From CAWAHD01 sp963781785 (GTDB lineage: Bacteria; Planctomycetota; Planctomycetia; Isosphaerales; Isosphaeraceae): a stretch of DNA of 64,000 nucleotides. The stretch's first letter is position 1. Every line of letters begins with the position of its first letter. The position numbers were made by a program, and so were the translations under genes. Positions 46,689-55,818 of this stretch are shown here, in pieces. Under the pieces are notes generated by a model. The model was not told the DNA's origin and did no database searches. It saw only the letters and a program-made list of their open reading frames with translations. Location: contig CAWAHD010000001.1 in the NCBI GenBank assembly GCA_963781785.1, positions 1,674,001-1,738,000 of the forward strand, read 5' to 3'.

Positions 46689-47912
46689 ATGCGGGATGTC
46701 GCCCTGCAGCTCGCGATCCTGAAGCGCGGAGTCGAAAAGATCGAGCCCGAATCCGAGTTCCTCAAGAAACTCGAACGGTCGGTCCATGAAAATCATCCGC
46801 TCCGAGTCAAGTACGGCATCGACCCGACTGGCATTGACGTCCATCTAGGCCACACGGTGCCGTTGCGCAAGCTCCGTCAGTTCCAGGAGCTCGGCCATAC
46901 GGCCGTGATCATCATCGGCAACTATACCGCCCTGGTCGGCGACCCCTCCGGCCGCGACGAGACCCGCGCTCGGCTCACCCAGGAGCAGGTGGAAGCCAAC
47001 GCCGCCGAGTATCTTGTGCAGGTCGGACGGATTATCGACCTCAAGCGCGCGGAAGTCTACAGGAACGGCGACTGGTTTTCGCGCTGGAGCTTCCTGGACG
47101 TGCTGGACCTCACGCGGCAGATGACCTTGCGCCAGATCGCCGCCCGGGAAGACTTCGCCAACCGCATCGCCGCGCAGAAGCCGGTTTATCTCCATGAATG
47201 CCTTTATCCGCTAATGCAGGGTTGGGACTCCGTGGAGATCCACGCGGACGTCGAGCTGGGGGGGACCGAGCAGCTTTTCAGCTTGTTGGTTGCCCGGGAC
47301 CTGCAACAAGCGCAGGGGCAGGAGCCGCAGGTCGCGATGACGATGCCGATTCTGGTCGGGACCGACGGGGTGCGCCGGATGGGCAAGAGTCTGGGGAATT
47401 ACATTGGCGTCGCCGAGCCTGCCGATAGCCAGTTCGGCAAGGTCATGAGCATTCCCGACGAGCCGATGAGGCAGTATTTCACCTTGCTCACCGAGTTGCC
47501 GCTGGAACAGGTCGATCGCCTGCTGGCGCCGGGGGTCAACCCCAGAGACGCCAAGGAGGTGCTGGGCAAGGCGATCGTGGCGCAATACCACAGCTCCGAG
47601 CTCGCTGACCGGGCCGCGGTCGAATTCCGCCGCCGCGCCGCCGGTGAGGACCCCGAAGACATCCCCGACGTCGGTCTGGACGCCGGCAAGCTCGACGAGG
47701 AAGGGCGGATCCCCGCACCGCTTTTGATCAAGGAGCTCGGGCTCGAAACCAGTACCTCCGGCGCCCGCCGCGTGATTGAGGGAGGAGGGTTCAACGTCAG
47801 CAAGGGCCACAAGCGCGAGACGATCAACGACCCCAAGGCGCTCATTTACGTGAGCGACGGTTTGATTGTGCGCGTGGGCAAGCGCAAGATCGCGCGTGTC
47901 CGGCTGGTCTGA
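46689..47912 (+). CDS. tyrS: Tyrosyl-tRNA synthetase
   Basis: A 407-residue class I synthetase that charges tRNA-Tyr. The HIGH-type motif is GIDVHLGHTVPLRKL, followed by VIIIGNYTALVGDPSGRDET and LYPLMQGWDSVEIHADVELG (tyrosine recognition). The KMSKS-type loop appears as VRRMGKSLGNYIG. The C-terminal ~65 residues are an S4 RNA-binding domain (TSGARRVIEGGGFNVSKGHK). The organisation matches the longer bacterial TyrS subgroup (TyrZ-like). GGAG lies about 14 bp before the ATG. The oxidoreductase gene follows after 15 bp, so they may be co-transcribed. Confidence 0.93.
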   Translation: MRDVALQLAILKRGVEKIEPESEFLKKLERSVHENHPLRVKYGIDPTGIDVHLGHTVPLRKLRQFQELGHTAVIIIGNYTALVGDPSGRDETRARLTQEQVEANAAEYLVQVGRIIDLKRAEVYRNGDWFSRWSFLDVLDLTRQMTLRQIAAREDFANRIAAQKPVYLHECLYPLMQGWDSVEIHADVELGGTEQLFSLLVARDLQQAQGQEPQVAMTMPILVGTDGVRRMGKSLGNYIGVAEPADSQFGKVMSIPDEPMRQYFTLLTELPLEQVDRLLAPGVNPRDAKEVLGKAIVAQYHSSELADRAAVEFRRRAAGEDPEDIPDVGLDAGKLDEEGRIPAPLLIKELGLETSTSGARRVIEGGGFNVSKGHKRETINDPKALIYVSDGLIVRVGKRKIARVRLV

Positions 47913-47927
47913 GCGAAAGGGCAAATC

Positions 47928-48992
47928 ATGGCAGAGCACGGCTTCGGCTTGATCGGCTGCGGAATGATCGCGGAATTTCACACCCGCGCGATCAACGAGA
48001 TCGAAAATGCGCGGGTGGTCGCCGCCTGGAGCCGCAACCCGGAGAGCAGTGAAAAGATCGCGAACATGGCCAGGGGGGTCTGCACTGTCTGCCATGATCT
48101 GGACGCCTTGCTCGCCCACCCCGGGATTGACGTGGTCTGCGTGTGCACTCCCAGCGGCGCCCACATGGACCCGGCGGTGCGCGCCGCTCGGGCTGGCAAG
48201 CACGTCGTCGTGGAGAAACCGCTTGAGATCACTCTGCCACGGTGCGACGCGATCATCAGCGCATGCGAGGCCGCCGGAGTGTGCCTCTGCACGATCTTTC
48301 CCTCGCGATTCACTCCGGCCAACGTACGCCTCAAGGAGGCAATCGACCTGGGCCGGTTCGGCCGGCTGACGCTTGGCGACACTTACGTCAAATGGTGGCG
48401 AACCCAGCAATACTATGACTCGGGCGGCTGGCGCGGGACATGGAGGCTCGACGGCGGCGGAGCCCTCATGAACCAGGCGATCCACAACGTTGACTTGCTC
48501 TACTGGCTGATGGGGGACGTCGTGTCGATCACGGCAATGACCGCTACGCTCGCTCACGAACGGATCGAAGTCGAAGACACAGCCGTTGCTGCCGTGCGGT
48601 TCCAGAATGGTGCCCTGGGTGTGATCGAGGCGGCCACCAGTGCCTATCCCGGCTTGCTCAAACGAACCGAGATCCACGGTGATCGCGGGTCGGCACGCGT
48701 CGAGCAGGACGACCTCACGCTCTGGGAATTTCAGGAGAAGGTCCCCAGCGACAACGAGGTGCACGCTGCCATGGCACGGCAGACTGGATTCAAAGCGGGC
48801 GCCAGCGATCCCCGCGGCATCACTCACATCGGCCACCGCGATCAGCTCGTCGACTTCCTCGCGGCCATAGACACCGGCCGCGCACCCTCTGTCGATGGTC
48901 GCGAAGGCCGCAAATCGGTCGAAATCATCCGGGCGATCTACCGATCGGCCCAGACCGGTCAGGTCGTCGCGATTCCTCTGGACGATCATTAG
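47928..48992 (+). CDS. Gfo/Idh/MocA-family NAD(P)-dependent oxidoreductase
   Basis: A 354-residue protein. The Rossmann start is GFGLIGCGMIAEFHTRAI (GxGxxA/G type), then VVCVCTPSGAHMDPAV, the EKP motif in KHVVVEKPLEITLPR, and the C-terminal sheet with GGWRGTWRLDGGGALMNQAI then HNVDLLYWLMG, which includes the catalytic His of the family (D/GxxxHxxD). It has a normal family length. Substrates are usually sugars, inositols or their derivatives; this cannot be narrowed here. AAAGGG precedes the ATG. Confidence 0.88.
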   Translation: MAEHGFGLIGCGMIAEFHTRAINEIENARVVAAWSRNPESSEKIANMARGVCTVCHDLDALLAHPGIDVVCVCTPSGAHMDPAVRAARAGKHVVVEKPLEITLPRCDAIISACEAAGVCLCTIFPSRFTPANVRLKEAIDLGRFGRLTLGDTYVKWWRTQQYYDSGGWRGTWRLDGGGALMNQAIHNVDLLYWLMGDVVSITAMTATLAHERIEVEDTAVAAVRFQNGALGVIEAATSAYPGLLKRTEIHGDRGSARVEQDDLTLWEFQEKVPSDNEVHAAMARQTGFKAGASDPRGITHIGHRDQLVDFLAAIDTGRAPSVDGREGRKSVEIIRAIYRSAQTGQVVAIPLDDH

Positions 48993-49046
48993 ATCGCGAC
49001 TCTGAATTCCGGGCTCGGACCCCTCTCGACCACTCAAAAGGGCACC

Positions 49047-50015
49047 ATGAAGCGGCCACGCAACTCGATGTTCGATTACCTCGCCTACCTGGCGGTGCGC
49101 TGCCTGGTCGCCTTCGCCCAGATGCTGTCGATCGAACAATCGTACGCGCTGGCCCGGAGCCTGGCCTGGGTCCTCTACCACGTTGATTCACGGCACCGCA
49201 AGGTCGGGCTGGATAACCTGGCCCACGCGTTCGGTGACCGCTTCACCGATCAAGATCGCGACCGGATCATCCGGGAGGTGTACGCGCATTTCTGCACGAT
49301 GCTGATGGAGATCCTGCACACACCGCGGAAACTGCGCCTCACCAACTGGCGGGACTCGATCGAGCTCGTCGGGCTTGCACCTCTGATGGATCACCTTCTC
49401 ACTGGTGAGCGTCCGCTCATCATCTTGACCGGCCACTACGGCAACTGGGAGCTCGCCGGCTACCTGTTCGGCATGTTCGGTTTCCCGACCTTCGCGGTCG
49501 CACGCGCGCTCGACAACCCCTACCTGGACCGCTATCTTCGCGGTTTCCGCGAGCGCACCGGTCAATTGCTGATCCCGAAGACCGGGGGATACGACCAGAT
49601 GGTCGAGGTGCTCAAGAGCAACCGTGCGCTCACGTTCCTGGCCGATCAGGACGCCGGCCAGCGCGGGCTTTACGTCGACTTTTTCGGACGGCCCGCCTCG
49701 ACGCACAAGGCGATGGCCCTGCTTGCCATCGAACATCAGGCGCTCGTCGCGGTTGGCGTGGCGCGGCGGGTCGGGCCCGGTTTTTTTTACGAGATCCGCT
49801 GCGAGGAAGTGATCGACCCGGCGAATTTGACCGGAACGGCCGATGACGTCCGGCTGCTTACCCAGCAATTCACCTGCGCGCTCGAGCGTCTGATCATTCA
49901 AGACCCGACCCAGTATCTGTGGTTGCACCGCCGCTGGAAGCACCAGCCGCAGGCTCGAAAGCCCACGGGCCTGGTTCAGAACCGCGTATCCGGCGCCCTC
50001 GAGGCAGACGATTGA
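49047..50015 (+). CDS. Lipid A biosynthesis acyltransferase-like protein (LpxL/HtrB family)
   Basis: A 322-residue protein from MKRPRNSMFDYLAYLAVRCL, with AAAGGG before the ATG. The acyltransferase motif HYGNWELAGYLFG (HxxxxE type) lies at about 130. ALTFLADQDAGQRGLYVDFF matches the second LpxL block, and PTQYLWLHRRWKHQP is the usual C-terminus. Such enzymes add secondary acyl chains to lipid A precursors at the inner membrane, consistent with a planctomycete outer membrane; a role on another lipid is possible. It lies 54 bp after the oxidoreductase gene. Confidence 0.85.
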   Translation: MKRPRNSMFDYLAYLAVRCLVAFAQMLSIEQSYALARSLAWVLYHVDSRHRKVGLDNLAHAFGDRFTDQDRDRIIREVYAHFCTMLMEILHTPRKLRLTNWRDSIELVGLAPLMDHLLTGERPLIILTGHYGNWELAGYLFGMFGFPTFAVARALDNPYLDRYLRGFRERTGQLLIPKTGGYDQMVEVLKSNRALTFLADQDAGQRGLYVDFFGRPASTHKAMALLAIEHQALVAVGVARRVGPGFFYEIRCEEVIDPANLTGTADDVRLLTQQFTCALERLIIQDPTQYLWLHRRWKHQPQARKPTGLVQNRVSGALEADD

Positions 50016-50065
50016 GCACGATCGGAGCGGTGATTCGGTGGTCCGATGTTACCTCCTCATTGAGC

Positions 50066-50449
50066 TCATTTCGCCTGTGAGCCGGAGGAAGTCGACGGCG
50101 GCAGCCCGAAGCCGCCCGCCGGGAGCACGGGCGCACGCTCGAAGCCGTCAGGCAGCGAACCAGTCAGGCGTGCCGGTAGATGACACCTCGAGCAGCTCAC
50201 CGAGCCGTCCGCGGAGATTCGCGGGTCGAAGAACAGCGAGCGACCGAGCCGAACGCGCTCCGGAGCGACGGGGAACTCCGCCGTCGCCATGTCCTTCGGA
50301 AGCGGTTGGAACAGAGTTCGCGCCTCTTTCAGGAGATCGGCGTCGTCGGTCGCCAGCGCCGATCTCGCGACGAGACCGGCGGCGATCGCGACCACGACAG
50401 AACAAAAAACCCAGATTCGGGCGTGGTATGTCGAGTTCCGCTCTTTCAT
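50066..50449 (-). pseudogene. Di-haem cytochrome c peroxidase (MauG/CcpA-like), N-terminal stub
   Basis: About 127 residues. A signal peptide (IWVFCSVVVAIAAGLVARSA) is followed by ARTLFQPLPKDMATAEFPVA and ERVRLGRSLFFDPRISADG, then SCSRCHLPA with one haem site (CxxCH). This is the start of the CcpA/MauG family, which normally continues for about 200 more residues with a second CxxCH. Here the frame ends in a random Ser/Pro tail, so the gene is cut soon after the first haem site. It lies just after the Dps gene on the same strand, suggesting an original pairing for peroxide defence. Confidence 0.6.
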
Positions 50450-50518
50450 GTTCTTGATGACCCCCAAGCATTGCGATCGTGGGCGAACCGTGTCGCGGCG
50501 CGGGCGTGACACGCCGGC

Positions 50519-51001
50519 TCAGCGCTCCGCTTGCAGGTGCGCCTCGACGAACCAGAGCCACTTGTCAATGCCGCGCGAGACCTCGGTGAACAGGTCGGCC
50601 GTGTCCAGATCGTTGAACTCGTTTGCTTCGTCGATGGCCTTTCGTGCCCCCTTGCCGAACGCCGCCAGCGCCGATGACAGCGCCTCGACGTGGCTGTGGC
50701 CGTCGGCAGCCCCCACGGGGTATTCCGGCAACGAGCTGCGACGGGCTGCCATCCGAGCCGTTCCTTCAGCCACACCCCCGAGCTGAACAGCTCGCTCGGC
50801 GATGTCATCCACGTAGTCCTCCACGGCCGCATTGACCTGATCGAACAACTCGTGCAGGCCAATGAAGTGGGGCCCTTTCACGTTCCAGTGGGCCTGTTTG
50901 GTCTGCGTCTGCAAGTCGATGCAGTCGGCGAGTCGTTCGTTCAGGAGCTTGATCGCCTTGATGCGGACGCCCTCGGAAAGATCGTTCTTCGTCTTGAACA
51001 T
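50519..51001 (-). CDS. dps: Dps-family DNA-binding ferritin-like protein
   Basis: A 160-residue protein from MFKTKNDLSEGVRIKAIKLL, with GGGAGA upstream (a longer frame to 51157 is not needed). QTKQAHWNVKGPHFIGLHEL with FDQVNAAVEDYVDDIAERAV contains the Dps ferroxidase His, Asp and Glu residues. The helical pattern (ALSSALAAFGKGARKAIDEA, DTADLFTEVSRGIDKWLWFV) and length fit the 12-subunit family. It stores iron and protects DNA from peroxide. The start is followed by the signal-less Lys-rich tail usual for Dps. Confidence 0.88.
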   Translation of the reverse strand: MFKTKNDLSEGVRIKAIKLLNERLADCIDLQTQTKQAHWNVKGPHFIGLHELFDQVNAAVEDYVDDIAERAVQLGGVAEGTARMAARRSSLPEYPVGAADGHSHVEALSSALAAFGKGARKAIDEANEFNDLDTADLFTEVSRGIDKWLWFVEAHLQAER

Positions 51002-51157
51002 GAGAAGTCTCCCACTTGTCGAAGTTGTGAACCGGCCCAGATGACGCTTGATGCCACAGCGGCCGGTATGCCTGCAAATCACCGGCCGCTCCCAATCGTA
51101 TCGCGGAGAATCTCGCAGCGGCCCTCGATGGATTGTCGATCGAGTCGAGACGGTCAC

Positions 51158-51310
51158 TCAATCCTCTGAGGCTCGCGGAGGTTCGTCCCAGTAAATTGGC
51201 TGCCATTTGGGCGCCTCGAACCACGGGCGGCACCGCGGGCAGATGAGCCAGACAGCCACGAACCCGCCCATCATGAGCGTGACGGCGATGACGATGACGT
51301 TGACAGCCAT
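51158..51310 (-). CDS. Small single-pass membrane protein (50 aa), CcoQ/CcoS-like position
   Basis: A 50-residue protein. The start ATG at 51310 lies 6 bp after the stop of the oxidase gene and the stop is at 51158. It begins MAVNVIVIAVTLMMGGFVAV, one clear membrane helix, continues with WLICPRCRPWFEAPKWQPIY and ends with a short acidic tail. A CPRC pair follows the helix. Tiny single-helix subunits or assembly factors (CcoQ, CcoS, CcoH) are normal in cbb3 oxidase operons. This is the most likely role by position, but sequence similarity is not claimed. Confidence 0.6.
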   Translation of the reverse strand: MAVNVIVIAVTLMMGGFVAVWLICPRCRPWFEAPKWQPIYWDEPPRASED

Positions 51311-51316
51311 ATCAGG

Positions 51317-53953
51317 TTACTCCCGTCTTGCCTTACCGTACAACGACGCCACGTAGCGAGCCAGGAGCGCACGCTCCTGGGGCGTGAGTTTCGGTCCCCA
51401 TTTCGGCATCGCCGTCCCCCGAACCCCGCTCACCAAGACCGACTCGGCGTGGGCGACCGTCGGCCGGACTTCGTGAAAGTTGGTGGGGGCCGGGGCCAGG
51501 GTCAGCGCCGATGGGCCGTTACCGGCCCCGTTCTGACCGTGGCAGACGGCACACTGCTTCACAAAGATGGCGCTGGCCGCCGTACGTTCCTGGGGGGTGA
51601 GATTGGGTGGCCGATCCGTCGGAGCGATTGTCGTCAGGTAAGCCACGAGCCCCCTCAACTCGCCGCTCGGCAGCTCGCTCCAGGCGGGCATGGACGAACC
51701 CGGCACGCCGTTCCAGAGCGATTCGCTCAAGGAACGCTCGGAAAACAGGGCCGAGGCCAGGTTGCGCGGGGCCGGCGTGAGGGCCACGGCCGCCGGGCCG
51801 TCTCCGCGGCCCTCCGTCCCGTGACAACCGGCACAGTTGTGGGCGAACACCACAGCGCCCTTGCGAGCGAAGCGTTCGCTCTCGCCGGCTGCCGGCGTGG
51901 TGTCCCAGACCGGGGCCTTACCGGCGGTCCGCGGAATGGCGCAATCGCAGAACATCCCATTCCGCATCTCCTCGGCGGGGTCGCCGCCGGGCAGGGGAGC
52001 CGGTCCGGCCATGCCCGCCAGCCGAGCGTCGCGGCCGAGCGATTCCAGGTAGTTGACGAGGTCGAGAGCGTCGCGCCCCGGTCTGGTCGACAGACCATGG
52101 AACAACCATGGGTAGCCGGGCATGATCGAGTCCGGGACAACGTGTCGGGGGTTCCAGAGGTGCGCCAGGTGCCAGTCCCTGGACTTCCGGCCTCCCTCAC
52201 GCGCCAGGTCCGGACCGATCCGCCGCGTCCCCCACATCTGGGGCGCGTCGCCGTCGCTCTCCCACGCCTGGCTCGCCAACCCGAACCGACGCACGTCATC
52301 CTCGGTGAAGCGAACGAGCTGGGAGTGGCAGGTCGTGCAGCCTTCTCGCGAGTAAATTCGCCGTCCCCGTTTCTCGCTCTCCGTGCGTGTCGATCGATCG
52401 GCCGGCCGCGTCCGGTCGATCTGCTCCCCCAACGTGCGATTGGGCCAGAGCCCCAGGACAACGAACGAGAGCGCGAACAGCCCGATCCCGGCTCCGGCGG
52501 TCAGCACATAGGCGTTCTTCAGCCAGGGGAACCCGTCCTCCCCCTCCTCGGCAACTTCCTCCTGGTCGGTGACGGGCGCGGCGTCCGGCGCCGAGACCGG
52601 TACGACGAACGGCCCGGAGGTAAGCGCCGCCACGACGGCGAGGAACCCGGCGAGGACCACACAGCCCGCCACCGAGCGGACCCACCAGAACGGTGCCGAG
52701 GCTCGCACCGAGTCCATCCACGGCAGATCGCCCTGCCAGAGCTGCCCCTGGACGAGGCCGGCGGCGGTCAAGTCGAGGACCATCCCCATGAGACCCAGGC
52801 TGAGCAGCCAGAACGACCAGCCCGCCGCGCGCAGGCTGTACCGGCAGCCCGGCGTCAGACGCCAGGCGTGCAGCAGGCCGCCCAGGGCCATGAACGACGC
52901 GAAGCCGATCATCGCCAGGTGCGAGTGGCCGATCACCCAGTCGGTGAAGTGGACGAATCGGTTGAGCGGCATGATCGCCTGGGCCGAGCCCTGGAGGCTG
53001 ACGATCAGGTAAGCAACTGTCCCGGCCCAGACATAGCGCAGCGGCGTGTCGGCTGCGGCCGTGCCGGACCGGCCCTTGAGCGAAAGGAGCAGGTTCGTGA
53101 CCACCAGGATCACGTCGGCGCCGAGGTAGACCGAGGCGACAATCGCCCCCTTCTGGGCCTCCATCGGGATCGACGAGAAAACGTAGTGGTGGGTGCCGTT
53201 GAGCGGATAGATCAGGAACAACAGCCAGAACCCGATCATCGATAGGAAATGGCTAAAAATCGGCCGGCCCGAGACAGCCGGAATGACGGCGTAGGCGATG
53301 GCCAGAGCCAGGGGGGTCACGAACAGCCCCACGGCATCGTGAATCCAGAGTCCGCTGAACGTCGCCCCCTGGGCACCGGGCAGATACTCGGGTACCACGT
53401 TGCCAACCGGATAGGCCAGCAGCGTGAACGTCAAGCCGCCCAGGACGTACCAGGCCGAGACGTACAGGCTCGCAACCCTGGCACGCAAGAGCGGCATGAC
53501 GAACTGGGCGCACGCCAATCCCATCCCCAGGGTCGCGGCACCGTCAATCGATAGCGGGAACTCGGCCCATTCCAGTGGCTGGCTCACGCCGTTCTGGACC
53601 AGGGCCCAGCCTGGCAGAACGACCAGCCCGTTCCAGGCGGCGAACAGCGCCCAGCCGAGCCATACGCTCGTGACCGGGCGTCCCGCCAGCCTGGGCACGG
53701 CGAAGTACAGGAAGGCGAGGAAGGCATTCCCGAGCCAGCCGAAGAACAGGCCCTGGGTGTGGGCGTAGCGCAGCCGGCCCCAAGACAGCCAGGGCACACT
53801 GCCGAGCCAGTCCGGCCAGTGGAGCTTCATCGACATCACCAGCCCGAGCAGGGCGACGTAGAGAACGCACCCCAGCGCGGCATACCCATGCCAGCGGATC
53901 AGGGCTGGGATCGTTCGGACGTCAGAGGGGTGTCGTTCTCGCAAAGCAGCCAT
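51317..53953 (-). CDS. Single-chain cbb3-type oxidase: CcoN-, CcoO- and CcoP-like domains fused
   Basis: About 878 residues from MAALRERHPSDVRTIPALIR. A GTG at 54016 that overlaps the sorB stop (GTGA) would add 21 residues. The first ~480 residues are a 12-helix haem-copper subunit I with RYAHTQGLFFGWLGN, GLWIHDAVGLFVTPLALA, THHYVFSSIP and VHFTDWVIGHSHLAMIGFAS, the His ligands of haems b/b3 and CuB. Next is a CcoO-like part: GRRIYSREGCTTCHSQLVRF, then WGTRRIGPDLAREGGRKSRD and MPGYPWL. The last ~190 residues hold two more haem c sites, NCAGCH and QCAVCH (CcoP-like). The three CxxCH lie near residues 540, 708 and 802. It reduces O2 to water. It is in one operon with sorA, sorB and a 50-residue membrane protein. 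Confidence 0.88.
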   Translation of the reverse strand: MAALRERHPSDVRTIPALIRWHGYAALGCVLYVALLGLVMSMKLHWPDWLGSVPWLSWGRLRYAHTQGLFFGWLGNAFLAFLYFAVPRLAGRPVTSVWLGWALFAAWNGLVVLPGWALVQNGVSQPLEWAEFPLSIDGAATLGMGLACAQFVMPLLRARVASLYVSAWYVLGGLTFTLLAYPVGNVVPEYLPGAQGATFSGLWIHDAVGLFVTPLALAIAYAVIPAVSGRPIFSHFLSMIGFWLLFLIYPLNGTHHYVFSSIPMEAQKGAIVASVYLGADVILVVTNLLLSLKGRSGTAAADTPLRYVWAGTVAYLIVSLQGSAQAIMPLNRFVHFTDWVIGHSHLAMIGFASFMALGGLLHAWRLTPGCRYSLRAAGWSFWLLSLGLMGMVLDLTAAGLVQGQLWQGDLPWMDSVRASAPFWWVRSVAGCVVLAGFLAVVAALTSGPFVVPVSAPDAAPVTDQEEVAEEGEDGFPWLKNAYVLTAGAGIGLFALSFVVLGLWPNRTLGEQIDRTRPADRSTRTESEKRGRRIYSREGCTTCHSQLVRFTEDDVRRFGLASQAWESDGDAPQMWGTRRIGPDLAREGGRKSRDWHLAHLWNPRHVVPDSIMPGYPWLFHGLSTRPGRDALDLVNYLESLGRDARLAGMAGPAPLPGGDPAEEMRNGMFCDCAIPRTAGKAPVWDTTPAAGESERFARKGAVVFAHNCAGCHGTEGRGDGPAAVALTPAPRNLASALFSERSLSESLWNGVPGSSMPAWSELPSGELRGLVAYLTTIAPTDRPPNLTPQERTAASAIFVKQCAVCHGQNGAGNGPSALTLAPAPTNFHEVRPTVAHAESVLVSGVRGTAMPKWGPKLTPQERALLARYVASLYGKARRE

Positions 53954-54012
53954 GCGGTCCTGGTATCTCCCTTGCGGGCGCGAATCGTGATCGGAGCGAC
54001 AGAGCGGCCCCG

Positions 54013-54444
54013 TCACGGGACGGGGGGCCGGGCGGCGAGCAAGTAGTCCACGACACGCGACTCATCCTCGGTCGTTACGGGTGCCCCGTAGACCGCCGCC
54101 ATCTTGTGAACGATTTCGGTCCACTTCTCCCGGCCGAACGGCGGCTGGCCGAACGGGAGGCGGGCCGAGTGGCAAATCAGACACGAACTCTGGAACTCGT
54201 CGCGGTGCGGGCCTTCCGGCAGCTCGATATCCCAGGCTGGGTCGGCCGCCAGATCCGACCTCGCGACAACCAGGGCGTCGGAAGGTCGCTCGGCAACGCT
54301 CCAGACGTCCCTCGTTCCGAAGTACGAGATCCCGGCGGCAATCAGCCCCAGGACGATCGACAGCACCAGCCCGAACCGCTGGCGTGCCGAGGCGCCGGCG
54401 TCCAGGCTCAACCTGAGTTTGTGCGCGGCCGGGTCAGACGACAT
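54013..54444 (-). CDS. sorB: Mono-haem cytochrome c, SorB-like partner of sulfite dehydrogenase
   Basis: A 143-residue protein from MSSDPAAHKLRLSLDAGASA. An N-terminal membrane anchor (FGLVLSIVLGLIAAGISYFG) leads to a periplasmic domain with FQSSCLICHSARLPFGQPPF (one CxxCH) and EKWTEIVHKMAAVYGAPVTT, matching small cytochromes of sulfite dehydrogenases, including a late Met. Its start lies 11 bp inside the sorA 3' end, so translation is coupled. It would accept two electrons one at a time from the Mo centre of SorA and pass them to the cbb3-type oxidase encoded next. A longer frame to 54654 is antisense-like and rejected. Confidence 0.75.
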   Translation of the reverse strand: MSSDPAAHKLRLSLDAGASARQRFGLVLSIVLGLIAAGISYFGTRDVWSVAERPSDALVVARSDLAADPAWDIELPEGPHRDEFQSSCLICHSARLPFGQPPFGREKWTEIVHKMAAVYGAPVTTEDESRVVDYLLAARPPVP

Positions 54445-55633
54445 GGACGACCATCTCCTCGACGACGTTTCGCATGTAGCCGCCCCGATTCCAGCCCGCC
54501 TCGTCCGGCTGCACTTGCCCGTCTCGGCCCGTGGCCCGGACCTTGAGGCGATGCTCGCCTCGCGACGCCGGGATCCAACTGTGGCGCCAGCGGCGGAAGG
54601 AATACCGGCCCCGGTCGTCGCCGAGCATTGCCGCCGCCCAGGTCGATCCGCCATCGGTCGAGACCTCGACGCCGCGGATGCCGCTGCCGCCGTCGAAGGC
54701 GATCCCCTCGACGTCGGCGGCCCGGCCCAGCGACACGGCCGAGCCCGGCTCGGGCGTCGTTACGAACGAGCGCACATTCATCCGGTTGATCGGGATCAGT
54801 TGATCGGAAAGCCTCGCCGGGCTCTCGTTCCCGTTCGGCGCGACGGGAACCTTGTACGCCTTGGCCATCCAGTAGCCGTCAAATGTGTGAGGAAGGACGG
54901 TGATCTTGTGCAGAGCCTTGACCCAGTAGGTGGCATACCAGCCGGGGACGACCAGCCGGGCCGGGAATCCGTTGAGCACCGGCAGCGACTCGCCGTTCAT
55001 CGAGTAAGCCACCGTAACCTCGGGTTGGAGGGCATGGTCGATGTCGAGGGCCTTGACGAAATCCGGGACCGAGGCCAGCGGCCCCTCGTCCAGTCCGTCG
55101 AGCGTCACCTGCACGGCGCCGCGCTTGAGCCCCGCCGCTCTCAGCAATTTGGCGAGCCCAACCCCGGACCAGCGGGCGTTGCCCATCGCCCCGTTCCGCC
55201 ACTGTGCGCCCGCGACTTGCGGGCCGAACAGGCCGCGGGAGTTGCCCGAACATTGGTTGACGGCCACCACTTCGTCACCTCCGAGCCGCCGCAGGTCGTC
55301 CATCGAAAGATCGAGCGGGCGGTCGACGGCCCCGTCGACGCGGAGCCGCCAGGATTTGAGGTCGATTGCCATCGGAATCGCCTGAAGGTGCCAGCGGACG
55401 TAGAACGCCTCGTTCGGCGTCAGATCGTGACGGTAGTACTTCCACGGCGTCTCCAGGCAGGGCGGGCGGTCGTTGACCACCCGCATCGCCACCTTGCCGG
55501 GAAACCGGGTGAATAGATCATCGCCGCCTCGGCCGTCGGGCGCCTCGTCCGGCCTGCTTTCGCAGGCGGCCGGCAGCAGGGCAGCCCCCGCCGAGCAAAC
55601 GACCTGCATCCATTCTCGCCTCGTCAGGTCCAT
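54434..55633 (-). CDS. sorA: Sulfite dehydrogenase/oxidase molybdopterin subunit (SorA-like)
   Basis: A 399-residue protein from MDLTRREWMQVVCSAGAALL, an RR-containing Tat-type signal followed by Cys (possible lipoprotein). The oxidoreductase molybdopterin domain shows ETPWKYYRHDLTPNEAFYVR, the Mo-binding Cys in VVAVNQCSGNSRGLFG, and VLNGFPARLVVPGWYATYWV. The second half is a Mo-co dimerisation domain with RGVEVSTDGGSTWAAAMLGD and EHRLKVRATGRDGQVQPDEA. It oxidises sulfite to sulfate in the periplasm. It is the first gene of a minus-strand operon with sorB, the fused oxidase and a small membrane protein. GAGGTG lies before the ATG. Confidence 0.85.
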   Translation of the reverse strand: MDLTRREWMQVVCSAGAALLPAACESRPDEAPDGRGGDDLFTRFPGKVAMRVVNDRPPCLETPWKYYRHDLTPNEAFYVRWHLQAIPMAIDLKSWRLRVDGAVDRPLDLSMDDLRRLGGDEVVAVNQCSGNSRGLFGPQVAGAQWRNGAMGNARWSGVGLAKLLRAAGLKRGAVQVTLDGLDEGPLASVPDFVKALDIDHALQPEVTVAYSMNGESLPVLNGFPARLVVPGWYATYWVKALHKITVLPHTFDGYWMAKAYKVPVAPNGNESPARLSDQLIPINRMNVRSFVTTPEPGSAVSLGRAADVEGIAFDGGSGIRGVEVSTDGGSTWAAAMLGDDRGRYSFRRWRHSWIPASRGEHRLKVRATGRDGQVQPDEAGWNRGGYMRNVVEEMVVHVV

Positions 55634-55818
55634 GCCACACCTCGCCTGGTCGCAGATTCTAACACTCGAAGAGTGCAAGTCTACCAGCCCGAGTCGTCTC
55701 TCCTCTATCTCAACTGAGCGTGATGGGCGGTCGTGGGGTTCCTTCGTTTCCGTGCCGCTGGCTGGTTTCTCATTCTCTGTCGCCCATTGAAAGCCGTCGC
55801 CGAAAGCACCGCGTTTCA

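Noticed and set aside
47211..49181. 656-residue open frame on the minus strand
   Set aside because: It is antisense to tyrS and the Gfo/Idh/MocA gene, both with clear family motifs. Its own sequence has no domain character.
51449..53245. 598-residue open frame on the plus strand
   Set aside because: It is the reverse of the oxidase gene. Composition is Arg/Gln/Pro-rich with no motif.
54419..55516. 365-residue open frame on the plus strand
   Set aside because: It is antisense to sorA with its Mo-binding Cys motif.
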